A stretch of 64,000 nt of DNA from Tetracladium setigerum (GCA_031472005.1 PZJY01000010.1:1922001-1986000), one strand, 5' to 3'. Positions 23,217 through 35,600 are shown, counted from the first letter of the stretch. Program-made: numbers and translations. The notes: generated from the letters alone by a model not told the origin.

Positions 23217-23834
23217 ATGACAAGTTATGTTGAACCTGTGAATCCACCCAAAATCACCTGTTTTGCCTGTTTTGCATCAGCCTGTTTTACAGCATGTTTT
23301 GATGCATGTTTTGCATCAAAATGCAAGGTATATGCCATCAAAAGGCGTACTCGAAGAATCAGCAATGAGATAATGCTGAATGCCCTTGATTTACATGTAT
23401 ATATGGCCCCTATGGCACAGATTCATTTCCCCAGTCAGTCCTTCATCCTCAATCAAGCATATTCACCCCCTCAAATTCATCATTATCGTCACCAACTCAC
23501 TGATTCAGTCACTACTATCAAAATCATCACTAACATCATCATTCCAGCTATACGGTCACCCGTTCACGTAGTTATGAGATTAAAGACCCGCCACTCCTTT
23601 GCAAGAAATAAGTCTGCAAGACCTAGCGATGAAGCGCTATCAAGTCTTGGAACCGTCAAAAGGTCCATATGCACATTTGCTCTCTTTGAAGATATTAATT
23701 GTAGGTTTCGCAAGAGTGTTTGGTTGTGGAGGGGTTTGAACAAGCTCACGTCACATCGTAAGCCGCATATTAGCAGAACACCTGATCTTGAGCGGCGATT
23801 ATGGAAGGCTTCTAGAATGAAAAGATTAATATAG
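23217..23834 (+). CDS. Hypothetical ORF with Cys/Phe repeat, 205 codons
   Basis: An ATG-initiated 205-codon ORF. Residues 15-36 are a short repeat of CF-Ala units (CFACFASACFTACFDACFAS) encoded by degenerate copies of tgttttgca. The remainder is basic, and its end (ISRTPDLERRLWKASRMKRL) looks protein-like. No signal peptide or domain is recognised, and the surroundings are decayed sequence, so chance openness or a relic is quite possible. Confidence 0.25.
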   Translation: MTSYVEPVNPPKITCFACFASACFTACFDACFASKCKVYAIKRRTRRISNEIMLNALDLHVYMAPMAQIHFPSQSFILNQAYSPPQIHHYRHQLTDSVTTIKIITNIIIPAIRSPVHVVMRLKTRHSFARNKSARPSDEALSSLGTVKRSICTFALFEDINCRFRKSVWLWRGLNKLTSHRKPHISRTPDLERRLWKASRMKRLI

Positions 23835-23939
23835 AAATCTCTTCTTTATATAATAAATAAATATTGGTATAGAAAAGGGGGTGAAGAAAGTAGAAGCTAA
23901 AAATTAAAATTTAATATGATAAAAATTGATAGTGTCTTG

Positions 23940-24060
23940 GCATTTTAATAGAGCCAATACTGACAACGTACTGCATTGGGAGAAAGAAGTTCTTCGCCAA
24001 TTGCAAACAACCCTGCACCAAGCATGTCAATTAAAGAAGACTTACATGTGAAGAAATTTA
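23940..24060 (+). pseudogene. Scrap of a NACHT-ankyrin paralogue
   Basis: A 36-nt stretch from about 23962 matches 3800-3835 of the intact NACHT-ankyrin gene with four differences. All are transitions at third codon positions that leave the peptide DNVLHWEKEVLR unchanged; the shorter upstream match (ttttaatag) is separated by an insertion. Downstream, the frame runs into a stop within about 20 codons and similarity fades. The fragment therefore derives from a paralogue that was under protein-level constraint before it was destroyed or truncated. Confidence 0.65.
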
Positions 24061-24532
24061 AGGCTCAAGCAAATATGGAAAGTACAGGAGTCTATCACAA
24101 CGCAAATTACCTTATCTTTCAGGCAAACCGACCGCCTGCTACCCCTCTCTTATCGACTCCGTATTCACAACTATAGTAGGACAACAAAAGTAGGAATCAT
24201 GCTGCCGTTTATGATCTAAAGAGCAAACTGGTAACAATTCATTCTTCTTCAGATAAAAGATGGGCGTTGCGATCGAAGCCACATAAAGAGAGAACTATCC
24301 GCTTAAAGTTTATATTTCAGCTCCGTGATAAGGCATATGTCGCTAATGCATTCCGTTAGAAGATTGGTAGAGTCAAACCCGTTAGCCTCTACATCTCGAT
24401 TAATCGAGAAGCAGCGGCTGAAAGTGCGGGGTAGTCAATTAAACACAAGTCTATGGCAAGAAAAGACTTAGTTGTTGGGAATGATAAAGGGTCACTGCAT
24501 ATATCAGCCAAGCACGCCCAGATGAGCCGTCA

Positions 24533-25468
24533 ATGCTTTTTATCCTGCTCACTACACATTACCTCTACCGAATTTTGACTTCACTCTCATTAGTCACTTG
24601 CGATAAAAACATGTCAATTTCAACCACCTGTGAAGTATACTGGGTCTCTCTCTCATATATCGTTACCAGCCATGATTCCATATCCTCATCCTGCGACAGC
24701 TCGCTCACTCGCTGCACGCTCCTAGACTCACAAGGAAATGCAGTGATTGATGCTACCTGCAATTCCGAGCTGGATACAACACCGGGCTCTACAAACCCTT
24801 CTACGATATCCTATTTCTGCGCCTGCGGCAATAACCCTATCAAGCCTCCCGCAATTGTCGATTGCGGCAAAATATGCTTCAGCTTCACGGAGTCCAAGCC
24901 TCACTGCAACTACCTGAGCTTGCGATTCGGCTTCACTAGCGGCGACTCGTCGGGTAAGACAGAAGATACGTGCTCTGCAATGAAATGTGTTGCAGGGACG
25001 AGTCGATGTACGAGTGATGGCTCGACCTCGTATCTCTGCGATAATACGGAACATGACCCAGCTGCTTTGGGTGGCTCGTCAACTTACTCGTATGTGTGTA
25101 ATTGTGATGGACCAGCAGCTATTCCAAGCGTTTATGGAAGCGGATTTGGGACGGCGTGCGGCAAGTATGTAAATTTTGATATTTAAGTAAGATGCTTACG
25201 TTTTAGTTCTCCTACTCCTGTAACGACACCCGCGAGCAATCCCAAGCCCTCTGCTGTTAGTACGAGCTCTCCAGATCCTAATCCTGTAACGACACTCGCG
25301 AGCAATCCCAAGTCCTCTGCTGTTAGTACGAGCTCTCCAGATCCTACTCGCGCAATATCGAGTAGTCCGGTACAATCAGTACCGAACAAAGGCAATAACA
25401 TAGTTTGGAAGAGCATGATTCTGCTATCGGTTACAATTACTCTTCTTCATGTAGTTATCTTGTCTTGA
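24533..25468 (+). CDS. Secreted Cys-rich cell-surface protein, probably GPI-anchored, 297 aa
   Basis: Two exons, 24533-25164 and 25207-25468, joined across a 42-nt GTATGT...TTTTAG intron; the sum is exactly 298 codons with the stop. A hydrophobic N-terminus suggests secretion. The ectodomain holds two similar Cys modules: one around SLTRC...ISYFCACGNN, one around GTSRCTSDGSTSYLC...YSYVCNCDG. Exon 2 encodes a Ser/Thr/Pro stalk built from two near-identical 22-residue units (NPVTTLASNPKSSAVSTSSP), then a C-terminal hydrophobic tail (MILLSVTITLLHVVILS). That is the layout of a GPI-anchored or tail-anchored wall protein. No named family recognised; function unknown. Confidence 0.7.
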
Positions 25469-26262
25469 TGGAAAACCGATGTTTAATTTTGCCGTTTACT
25501 GTTATTTAGCAATCAACACTTGCATTCTCGAATAATTGTTTTACAAATATAGTTCTTTATGCACCTTCAATGCCACATTTCATCGCGTTTCTTCGTTGTG
25601 TAATAGGATGTCGATATATGGTCAATCAATTTGATACCTCTATCCCTAGAATCGAAAGATGGTTGGCCTCGAGTTTTCTGGAAAAGGGTGTGTATTATTG
25701 CACAAGGAGAGAGGGAAGCAGATTATTTGGTTTACGAGAGGCAAGAAATTGATAGGGATATTGTAAATGGTAAGAGTTGGTCGTGATTAAAGAAGCAGCA
25801 CCCGAGGGGTTAGAGTCCTAGGAACAGTCAGTAATTAGTTAGGATGTTTAATCCCATAATTCGCAATCAAAAATGTATCAAATGGATGAGGCCAAGAAAG
25901 GTTTCATTTCTAAGCCTTGCCGTGCAAATTTATTTTGGCTCTCTAGACTTCAATAATGCGGGACAAATGGGTGAACGGCAGTTTTAAATCACATGACCAT
26001 GAACGAGAAACAATCTGCGGAGTTGCTGGTTCCGGTTGGTCTGAGAGTGCAATGGAAAGTCTTGTGGATAAATACATCTTCAACAATTAAATTAATTGAG
26101 GGGATGGTTAAAGCAAAAATGGATCGTGGGATTTAGTGCCTGCACCGGTAGAAAAGCTTTTTTATTTTTGAGAAATGTGTACGGAGTATATATATGTTGG
26201 ATTTGTCTCTCCTAAAATCGAGGTGTGAAGGTGCTCCACGACCAAGGGAATATCTCTTCATC
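25469..26262. promoter_or_regulatory. Upstream region of carboxylesterase gene with TATA-like box
   Basis: No gene supported. A TATA-like gtatatatatg lies at about 26187-26197, 65-75 bases before the preferred carboxylesterase start, a plausible promoter position. Confidence 0.4.
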
Positions 26263-28413
26263 ATGGCTTCAAGCTTAAGGTTCGTTCTCTTGTGTTATGC
26301 GACATTATGTGCCGCTAAATCATCGCTGTCCAATACAGCTTCGTCTTTGACGTTGATGCAGCAGAACAACTTGAACCATACAGATGATGCAAATCACGTC
26401 GGCTTCATCCTACTCGACCCACTGAATCGAAACGATGCATCAAAAGCTTGTCAAGCAATTGGAGAAAAGCTTGTGTCAAAAACCCTGATCAATTCTCACC
26501 AGGACGACTTCGTGCAACAACTCTTGTACAATGCCTACGCTCGTCGTGCTCTGCCCACACAACTCTACTACATTGATCGGAATGTGATTGAAGTCTCGCA
26601 ACGAACTGGAAAATTGAACTTCAAGCCATATCCTTTATCAAGTATCCCACTGCCGGTGATCTGTTCACAGTCAAGTCAGCAATCAACGCCAGCCACTTCC
26701 ACGGCATCACCAAACAACTTGCTCTCTATCGCATCCGGCGGGAATATTTATGTCGGCTTCCGAAATCAAAAATCTTTCAGATTCCTTGGAATTAGATATG
26801 CTGATATACCAAAACGATGGACGTATTCGAAACCATACTCTCCAACTGGACAAACACTCAACGCCACATCCTACGCTCCCAAGTGTCCACAGTTCGGCTC
26901 TGGCGAAGAAGATTGTTTATTTTTGAACATTCAAACTCCGTATCTCCCAAGGCAGGTTCCAAGAAAAACCTTCGCCCGGTCGTTTTCTGGATTCATGGTG
27001 GAGGATATGTGACAGGAAGCAATTCTGATGCTCAGACTGATGGGGGCAACTTGGCTTCAAGAGAGGATGTAGTGACGGTACAAATCACCTACCGGCTGGG
27101 AAATTTGGGATTTCTAGCTATTCCAGGAACTTCAATCAAGGGAAACTTTGGAATTGCTGATCAAGTCAATGCGTTAGAGGTAAGAAACTTCAAAGACACA
27201 GAATCTTGTTCCGAGAATTTTCCAAATTTTATAGGGGCCTATGCTGATATATAAGTAGTGGACAATTAAGCACATCGCTGACTTTGGAGGCGATCCTAAC
27301 CAGATCACAATCGCCGGTGACTCTGCTGGAGCAGCATCTGTCAGAGTCTTGCTCGGCTCCCCAAAAGCCATTGGCAAATACCAGGGAGCGCTCGCCTTAT
27401 CAAGTCTCGGCGGAGGAGTCAATCTTGGTCAAGATGGCAATGCTGCAACCAACTATGCAGTCTACCTGACCGTGGAGCAAGGATACGCCGCCGTTGGACA
27501 GAATTTATTCCAGCAATTTGGATGTACTCAGGCAACACTACAGTCACAGATTTCTTGTTTAGAGAAAGTCCCAGCTTTGGCACTCTCAAGTGCAAATTAC
27601 CTCGCCCAGAGGGTCGTGCAAGATGGCGTCTACATCACCAGCAAAGAGCTGAACTTAGCAAAGCGAAATGGCGGCACAGCACATGTGCCAGTTATGTTTG
27701 GCATTTGCAGAGATGAAGGTGCTTCGATTGGTGCAAACTATCCCAAGACACCTGTCACAACGCAAGTCGACGGGATCGCTACTTCACTGGGCATCTCAAC
27801 ATACTACGCAAAACAAATCTTCGACAGCAAGCTCTTCCCATATTTTAACACTGGGGATGTGACATTCGATTCTTTCAACGTCTCAGCACGAGTCGCAACA
27901 GATAATAATTTCCGCTGTGTCGACCAAGCCACTGTCTATGCCGGCGCCGTATCGAATGCTTTTGATAAATCCTACTTCTTCGAATTCACCAGAACGATCG
28001 GTGGTTATGATCCCAATAATCTCGGCGGTCCACCAGTAACGCCGGGATATCCTTTTGGCAATCCTAACTTGCCATACTTCCGATATCACAGCTCAGATGT
28101 ACCGTGGGTTCTTGGCAATCTTGATGTCATTCGTGAGCCGGCCGATCTCTGGAGTGTGCAACTTCAAGTGGGATACTTTGGAAGTTATTTCCGAGAAGGG
28201 CAGCCTAATCCAAAGGAGTCATATCTAAAAGCCAGAGGGTACACTAGGACTTTGGATGCGACGCAGAAGACTGGCCCTTGGTCAGATATTCAGGACAAGC
28301 GAGGTCCGATCCGAGTGCTTGATTGGCCGTCTGTGTCAAGTGGATTTGTGGACGTTGAGCAGTGCAAATTCCTCAATTACTCCCTTTCATATTATGTTGA
28401 TAGGAAACCTTAA
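26263..28413 (+). CDS. Secreted type-B carboxylesterase (alpha/beta hydrolase), one frameshift
   Basis: Starts at ATG 26263 with a signal peptide (MASSLRFVLLCYATLCAAKS). About 150 residues of lineage-type N-terminal sequence are followed by the carboxylesterase core: FRFLGIRYADIPKRW, EDCLFLNIQTP, WIHGGGYVTGS (oxyanion hole), GDSAGAAS with the nucleophile Ser near 27325, and DEGASIG as a candidate acid. An intron at 27180-27258 joins ...ALE to WTIKHIADFGG. At about 26949 (cccaagg) the frame must gain one base to pass from LNIQTPYLP to the oxyanion-hole segment; the coding length is one base short of a multiple of three, confirming a single-base deletion. With it restored the protein is about 690 aa, normal for the family. 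Expected activity is hydrolysis of carboxylic esters outside the cell. Confidence 0.75.
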
Positions 28414-29764
28414 TCCAGAGCTGTATCTGTATGCTCAAGAGTGCTAAAGAGCAGACTTTAGGATCAGATGTGTGTATTTAATGATCTTTGAAACATCGAT
28501 CAGACTTAGTAAAGACAATCAATACATTTAAAAAATATACTTTGTGCATGCCATGCCACATTGGAGATATGGATTAAGAATGAAGATGGACTGAATACTG
28601 CTGACTCCTATGTGCTCCACGGGAGCGCTGGCACTTTATCTAGCTCACAAAGAAATATGTGCCGAGGTCCCGATTCTTATCCACTCATCGTGGCTCACAT
28701 AAAGCTCTAGTAATGACAACATATTTCTTGCGAAGAAGAAAATTGGAAATGCTTATGTCAATGAACCAAAGTCGTAAAGTTACATAGACCACCTGCTTAA
28801 AATTTTTGAAAATACCGAAGAACGTACAAGTTCCCGAATTGTATTTGCATGTCTGCACCTGAAAAAAGCTTGTATGAGCGGGCCATCCGAAGGAAATAGT
28901 AAGTCTCTTGCAGAACACTACTGATTGTAATTCCCTGGTACCAGTTCTCATCGTATGGCTTTTCCTAGCTAATGAACCAAGACCTTCGGTTACTTGGTAG
29001 AGCCTGTCAGTCATGCATGAGTCAGCGCTCGGACATTTTGAGTCCCTCATCAATTAGACAACCCATCGAGAAGCCCCTTCTTCGTCCCGCTCTACCTATA
29101 CCACCTACCTATCGTACCTACCACAATAATCGAGCATAGCCAACAGATAGACAGGAGCGGGTTACACACCACTTTAAATCTTTAGTTTGGAGAAAAAGGC
29201 GGACCATCGGCCTGGCTAATAAATCTCATAAGGAGTTCAAATACGATTTTCAGGAAGTCAGTGTCATCACTTTCCAAAAAGCTATCCCGCATTCCTCGGA
29301 CATTGGACAACGGACAATGCAAACACTGAACATTTCGTGATGTGGTGGGGACGGGTCAGTCGGTAGTTGATGAACTCTGGAGTCTCTGGTGGGGAAAAAG
29401 GTGGGTACGGCATGAGTTGTGGGAACGGCACATGATGGAATTCCCGATCTCTGGGTACAGTACGATGGTAGTCGAACCTCGTATAAATATACGGTTCATA
29501 CGCACACAGGACGTATAAATATACGGTTCATACGCACACAGGACGTATAAATATACGGTCCATACGCACACAGGACATTCCCTTGGACAATACATATGCT
29601 AAGGAAATTTCGGTCCGCCCCACATGCTTCTAACCAGGTTTGACAAATTGACTGTAGGTAGAGGAGATAGGTATGGAAGTATATTATTCGGGATACCTAC
29701 AACATCAGGATGACAGTCTGTCAATTATTCTTTGGTTTCATTCAACATCCAAGAAGACAGCACC
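28414..29764. other. Intergenic region with TATA-bearing tandem repeat
   Basis: No gene supported between the two esterase genes. The notable element is the 3 x 32-nt repeat at 29481-29576, listed separately, about 190-285 bases before the tannase start. Confidence 0.5.
29481..29576. repeat. Three tandem 32-nt repeats, each with a TATAAATA box
   Basis: Three head-to-tail 32-nt copies start at 29481, 29513 and 29545. Each begins gtataaatatacgg and ends with cgcacacaggac; the third differs by one base (gtc for gtt). Each copy carries a TATAAATA-like box, so the tannase upstream region has three equally spaced TATA candidates. Regulatory use is inference. Confidence 0.9.
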
Positions 29765-31484
29765 ATGATTACGTCTACATTTGTCCTCTTGTTCTGCCTG
29801 CAAGCTTGCTTGAGGTTCACTGCAGCTCTTCCCACCAGCTGGTCGAATTCATCAGCCGGTAGTGCGAATACTTCGTTGGCATGTGTTCCCGAATCGTTCA
29901 AATTTCCCAGCTTTGAAGGAGCCGAAGTCCTTAAGTTCAGTGCTCATAAAGTCTACAACTTCACCGGATATGCCATCACTCCGGATGGAGGCGAGTCGTC
30001 TTCCCCAACGCCTACTGCTGATTTCTGCAACGTTACCGTCACCTACACGCATCCTGGACGCAATGACAGCGTCAGCGTCTATATCTGGCTGCCCCAATAA
30101 CCGAGTGGAATGGTCGACTCCAAGCCCTCGGCGGCGGAGGTTACAACGTCGGCTACGGCCCGCTCTACATGACCCAAGCGGTAGCCGACGGGTACGTCGC
30201 CATTTCCTCGGATGGCGGCCACAGCACGGAAACAGCCGACGCTATGAGCCTGGAGAAGTGGGCACTGACCAGTGTGAAGAACGTCAATCTGTATGCCCTT
30301 GAAAACTACGCATCCCGAGCCTTACTGGATCTGCCCGTGGTCGGCAAGGCCATCGTCGCGCAATATTTCGGCCGCCTACCCGCCTTCTCCTACTTCCGCG
30401 GCTGCTCGGGTGGTGGGCGTCAGGCACACATGATCGCTCAACGCGCTCCGGAATCTTTTGATGGGTATATTGCGTCTGCCCCTGCGCTGCATATTGAGAA
30501 GTTCATTCCTGCTGGATTTTGGGGCCAGACGGTGATGAACCAGCTCGGCGTGTATCCTCCAGCCTGTGAAATTGACGCCTTCACATCCGCAGCCATTGAG
30601 ACCTGTGACGAGACTGACGGCGTGAAAGATGGCATCATATCAAATCCCTCGACCTGCGGCTTCCAGGCAGTTGAGGCAGTTGGCAGAGAAGTCCACTGCG
30701 ATGGCCGCAAGATTCAGCTGTCCTCCGAAGCTGCCCAGATTGTGCAGGCTATCTGGGACGGTCCTAGAAATGCTGACGGCACTATCGGTTGGTGGGAGTG
30801 GGCAAGGACGCTGCCATCAGTTCCCCTGGTTTCGGTTATGCCTGGACATCATGCACGGCCAACGACAAAAATGTCACGACATGCGGCCCGCCTCCATCTG
30901 ACGGCTTGTGGTCTTCCTGGCACCGCTATCTGATCAACCAGGACCCAGCCATGGACATCTCCAACCTGACGACCGACGCTTTCCTCTCTGGCCTGCAACT
31001 CTCCGGCCGTCTCTACGACTCGCTCATGGCTACAAGACTAACAGACCTCTCCTCGCTTCGAGCCTCCAAATCCAAGATGATCACGACTCACGGCCTTAAT
31101 GACCAAGCCATTCCATACCAAGGAACAGAGGCTTACTATCAGCAAGTCTTGCGTCGCGATCCCCAGGCAGCCGACTATTACCGCTACTTCGAAGTCCCTG
31201 GTCAATGGCACTGCACCGGAGGGCCAGGGCCCGTCCCACACAATACCGCCTTCGATCAGCTCGTCGACTGGGTTGAGCATGGAGTTGTACCCGAGACTTT
31301 GACTGCTGACTTTGGTAATGGGAATGGCACCACGCGACCCCTGTGTCTATATCCGGCGCGGCAGACTTTTGTGGCGGGGAGTGGTGGTGCGGGAGAGGAG
31401 CCTCGTTTTGAATGTATCAATGGCAGTTTGCCTGAAGTTGGTCAGTCTCTTGCGGAGTTATTCCCTTTTTACACTCCATCTTAA
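29765..31484 (+). pseudogene. Secreted tannase/feruloyl esterase family protein, two frameshifts
   Basis: Starts at ATG 29765 with a signal peptide (MITSTFVLLFCLQACLRFTA). Recognised by the tannase/feruloyl esterase motifs: SVYIWLP...EWNGRLQALGGGGYNVG, the nucleophile elbow GCSGGGRQ, MITTHGLNDQAIPYQGT for the acid region, and GQWHCTGGPGP with the catalytic His next to a Cys, as in the family's CS-D-HC arrangement. Two single-base deletions break it: near 30092-30099 (ccccaataa) and near 30788-30797 (ggttggtggga). The span 29765-31484 is two bases short of 574 codons, which agrees exactly. It is otherwise full length (about 573 aa) with no other lesion. Family members split gallate or ferulate esters from plant tannins and cell walls. 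It may be a true pseudogene or an assembly error. Confidence 0.75.
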
Positions 31485-32646
31485 ACAGTCACATTTGCTT
31501 GCTCTGTTTTACGTCATGTTGTTGTAATGAGTTGCTGGGCTCGTACTGCTGTAACAATGACGAGGGAACGGAAGAACTGTCCTTGTAAACAAGAAGAAAT
31601 CAATAATTTTTATCCTACTTTGAAGAAGATGTCCTCCACATGCTCTTTTCATTCATCATGACCCTCGTGAAGCATCCAAAGTTGTATGCCCCTTTTCTTC
31701 TCTCATTCTCCCAATCACACTTTCGACCTTTTTCCGTGCAACTGATTTATTCGTTACTATGAAATACCCTGCATGCAAAGCTGCATATTGGTCGCTCGCG
31801 TGCGTATCTCAGTAATCTCACAATCCAACAAAAATTCCTTTTGCAGACTTGAAAATAATCATTCGATTCTCATCTACTCCTTGCCTAGACCCCACAGCGC
31901 CAGAAATTATAATAAAATAGTATTTCCTGGATATCGTATATCCTTTCGACTTCAACATTCCTTCAACTAATTCACTTTGCATCATATCACATCTACATAA
32001 TATCTTGCATACCTAGCAATAAATGGTACTTTCTCCTCTCCAGAAATTCTTCAGATTCCATTGTACCCCAAAGACTGTGTTAAAATGTAATATACAGTAC
32101 AGTAAAGGAAATCGTTCATGCAGAGTTAACTGTATCATGAATGAATAGATGAATATTAAAAAAAAGAGTAATATAATGTTTACAATCCAGCGACACGGTA
32201 TAGGATGGGTGTGAAGGTTATGAGCCCAGAGGATCATTACGCAAACTGTGTGGATCTACTAACTAGTACAACATCTATAAAACAATTCTAAACCCCACCC
32301 GCACTTGCAAACATGTTTCTTTTTTCTATCACAGGAAATTCATCCTGTAAATATGATTATGTGAAATACAGTCAGTAAGTAGGTAATCTTAAGTCTCTCA
32401 GATATTCAGGTTAGCGTACGGAGGTATGCCCACAGAATCCCACAAGCGAGGAAGTGTGAAGAAACTTCCCAATATCTTTATTAGTTTCTATCATAGAATA
32501 AATTATGATATAAAATGTATGAATTGACATTGTATCCAATATCCCTCCATCTCTCTATCTCCTATCCCCTAGTATCTTTCAATCATTCAACTAAATAAGT
32601 AGCCGTTGTCTCATCAACACCCATTTCCTCCCTTTTCTCATCAAAA
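31485..32646. other. AT-rich intergenic region, nothing recognised
   Basis: About 1.1 kb between the convergent ends of the tannase gene and TBCD. It contains AT-rich 3' flank sequence and a TACAGTACAGTA motif near 32093, but no supported gene or RNA. Confidence 0.5.
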
Positions 32647-35600
32647 TTAAGATGCTTTCACATCAATTTCCTGCTCCGGGCCTACCTCTACCTCCCGTCC
32701 CTGTGCTTTCCCTTGTGCTTCGTGATCAACTTGCTCGCTGACTCCGTCAACGTCCTTGGTCGCTGCTACTTCCATGCCGGCATCTTCTTCTCCATTCGTC
32801 TCTTCTTTCTGCTTCTCCTCTTTTATCTCCTCCTTGTCCTCTCCTTTCTTCTCCTCTTTCACCTCCTCCTGGTCCTCTCCTTTCTTCTCTACTTTCTGCT
32901 TCTCCTCTTTCACCTCCTCCTGGTCCTCTCCTTTCTTCTCTGCTTTCTGCTTCTCCCCTACCACCTCCTTCTTTCCCACCTCTTCAACAACTGCATTAAC
33001 CTCCTTACTCTCGCTCGCCCCCTTGTCCTCCTTCTCTCCCTCACCCCTCCCCCTCCCAAAACCGCCCCCCTAACACCCTCCAAAATCCCACCCCCCACAC
33101 CACCAATCCCACCCTTCCCAACCTTAACCATCCCAAAGTCCACACCCTTCCCAACCCCAAAAATCACCCACAATTCCTCCACTACTTTCTCTCTCACTCT
33201 CGGGAAGGGATGAGTCAGCATTGAAATTAATTTTTCTTTGAGTTTGAGGAGGAGTTCTTGCTGCTTCTTTGCATTTTCCATTTCGACTTGTGTTTCGGTC
33301 GCTGGGATTGCGGGGGGTGACGAGGTTGAAGCGGAGGAGGATGGTGGGGGTGACGAAAGAAGCGTTTGAATTAAACGGCTATAAATTTTGATGCCCGCTT
33401 CAATTTTCTTGATATTGCTGCTCTTGAAGTGGGACTTTTGCGTTCGGAGGAAGAGGAGCCGGAATCTATGTCAAACTTCCACATTAATACATCTCCCAAA
33501 ACTAGCACACATCATTCGAGAGGAGAGAAATGAAGGCAGCTTAAGGGGAAAACTCACTCCTCAACACTAATATTCTGATCATCCCAACAACCCACGTCCC
33601 CCAGGAATCCCAATACCTCCAGAGCAGGAACGAGAATTCTATCTTCCCTTCGCTGGCTTTGACAATGCTGCTTAAAGATTTGAAAACTTCCCTTCCATTT
33701 TTATTTTTGTGGTGATTATTATTATCATTATTGTTGTTGGTCTGGGGATCGGTTGTGGATGTGGAGGTTGCGAGGCAGAAAGAAGCTAGGGCCAATCGAC
33801 TACTCTTGATTAAATCCTCAGATCCAGTATCAGCCGAGGTGACGTAACCTTCTAAAAGGTGTTCTAGATTTGATACCGTTGTCGATGCCGTAGCTGGATG
33901 TGAGATGGATAGATCAAGTAGGCGTGTGAAATAATCTGGGACCGACGGGCTAAGTGTTTTGAAAGATTCTTCTCCGTTGCTAAGAACAAATGTCAGCTTT
34001 GAAGTCCAAGATTTACGAAAGAGAAAGTACGTCACATACATATCTGGAGGTAAGAAACAACCCAAGGCTGCCTTCCCTTCCACTCTAACTTTATCCAACT
34101 TCTCGCCCGCTAGTCGCATCACTCTCCCAAATAATCTATTATCACCATCATTGTTTGATTCGATTGTTCCTTTCCAAAGAGTGGCAACAACCTTTAGAGC
34201 TTCGATTCTAACGAATGAGCCGATATCCCCACGAGCGGTGGTGGTGTAATCATCTAATCCCTCCACGACAATGTCCATGAATTTGGAGGTATGGTTGAAT
34301 AGCGCTTCCTTAGATTTAGCAAGACACTGCAGGATGGTAACGCGACTCTCAATCACGCGACCTGTCGCCCATCGGTTTTTGATAGTTGATAGAATGGTAT
34401 CAGTAGAGAAGCCAGTGATGGGAAGAATGCGGAAGAGAGTGTGGAGGTAGGTTTTGCCCTGGTTGTTTGTTGATCGTCCTGTTTCAGCAGTTTTAGAGTT
34501 CAAAGTATTGATCAATCTCTGCCTATTCTCGTGGGGAAGAAGAAGTAGTAAATCAGCAGCGGCGTCAGCTACCGAACCAGCACAATCGCCGTCGTCGAGC
34601 AGCATAAATTTCTGGAGCAATTCCCACACTAGATTGAGGAATTTTGGGTTGGGAGCTATGGGAAAGGTACTCGCAAGGTCGATATTTTTGAGAACAGACT
34701 TGACATCGAAGGTGGGCGCTCCTACCGCCAACGAGGGATCCACAAGAAGCTTCTCGGCGCAGATAGAGAATTGGACGTACTCAGGAGTGCCAATGGCAGG
34801 CGGTGGTAGGTAGCTGTTATGTTCGAGGACCACTTCTCTGCCATCGGTGCTTGAGGGAAATCTGACGCGGGTTCCGCAGTCCTTGCGAATGATGGGGTAT
34901 ATTGACAGGATGAGTCGACTGGTCGCTTCAGCTAGTAATTCGGGGCGGCGGTATTGAGAGAATGTGTCGTTCAGTGAATTTAAAACTGCAATCACGCAGT
35001 GCATAGCAGTTTGGACTATGTCATCCTGTCCAAAGCTTTGCAAGGTTTTGTGTGATTCCTCCGTGGGTTCAGCGAGCTCTCCTCGTAGCCGTTCTAGGAT
35101 TGCAGCAAGACATAACAACAACCCATGTCGTTCTTCAACTTCTCTTACTGCAAGTTCGTTAAGCTGCAAATAAATGCGAATTATAGTCTCGCTCAGGAAT
35201 GATCTGCCTGTACTAGGATTGAATTCAAGCAGCTTTGCCCAGCATAAGACTCCAACAGCAGTTGCAGTATTTCGTCGAACAGTAGCATCGGAGTCCTGAA
35301 CCCCACGCCAGCCCAGAAGAGCATCCATTAAACCAAAGTGATAGTGATCAGAGAGCTTTGCTGCTTGAACGGCTACTTCCTGGATAGCTCTCGAGCGAAG
35401 TGCGACAGCATGATAGTCGACAACTTGTACTACGGGAATGCCCTCGGCGATCACATCTGGATGTCTTCCAATTAGTTCCTGCAAGGCGGCAGATGACCCA
35501 CGGCGAATGTTTCCGGCCGGATCGAGAGATGCAGACACAATCAACAAAGTTGCTAGTCGCTGCAGCACTGATGTCGCATGGGGTCCAAGGGATGAAAAGG

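Noticed and set aside
32713..33213. 166-codon Leu/Pro-rich plus-strand ORF
   Set aside because: Antisense shadow of the Lys/Glu-rich TBCD tail.
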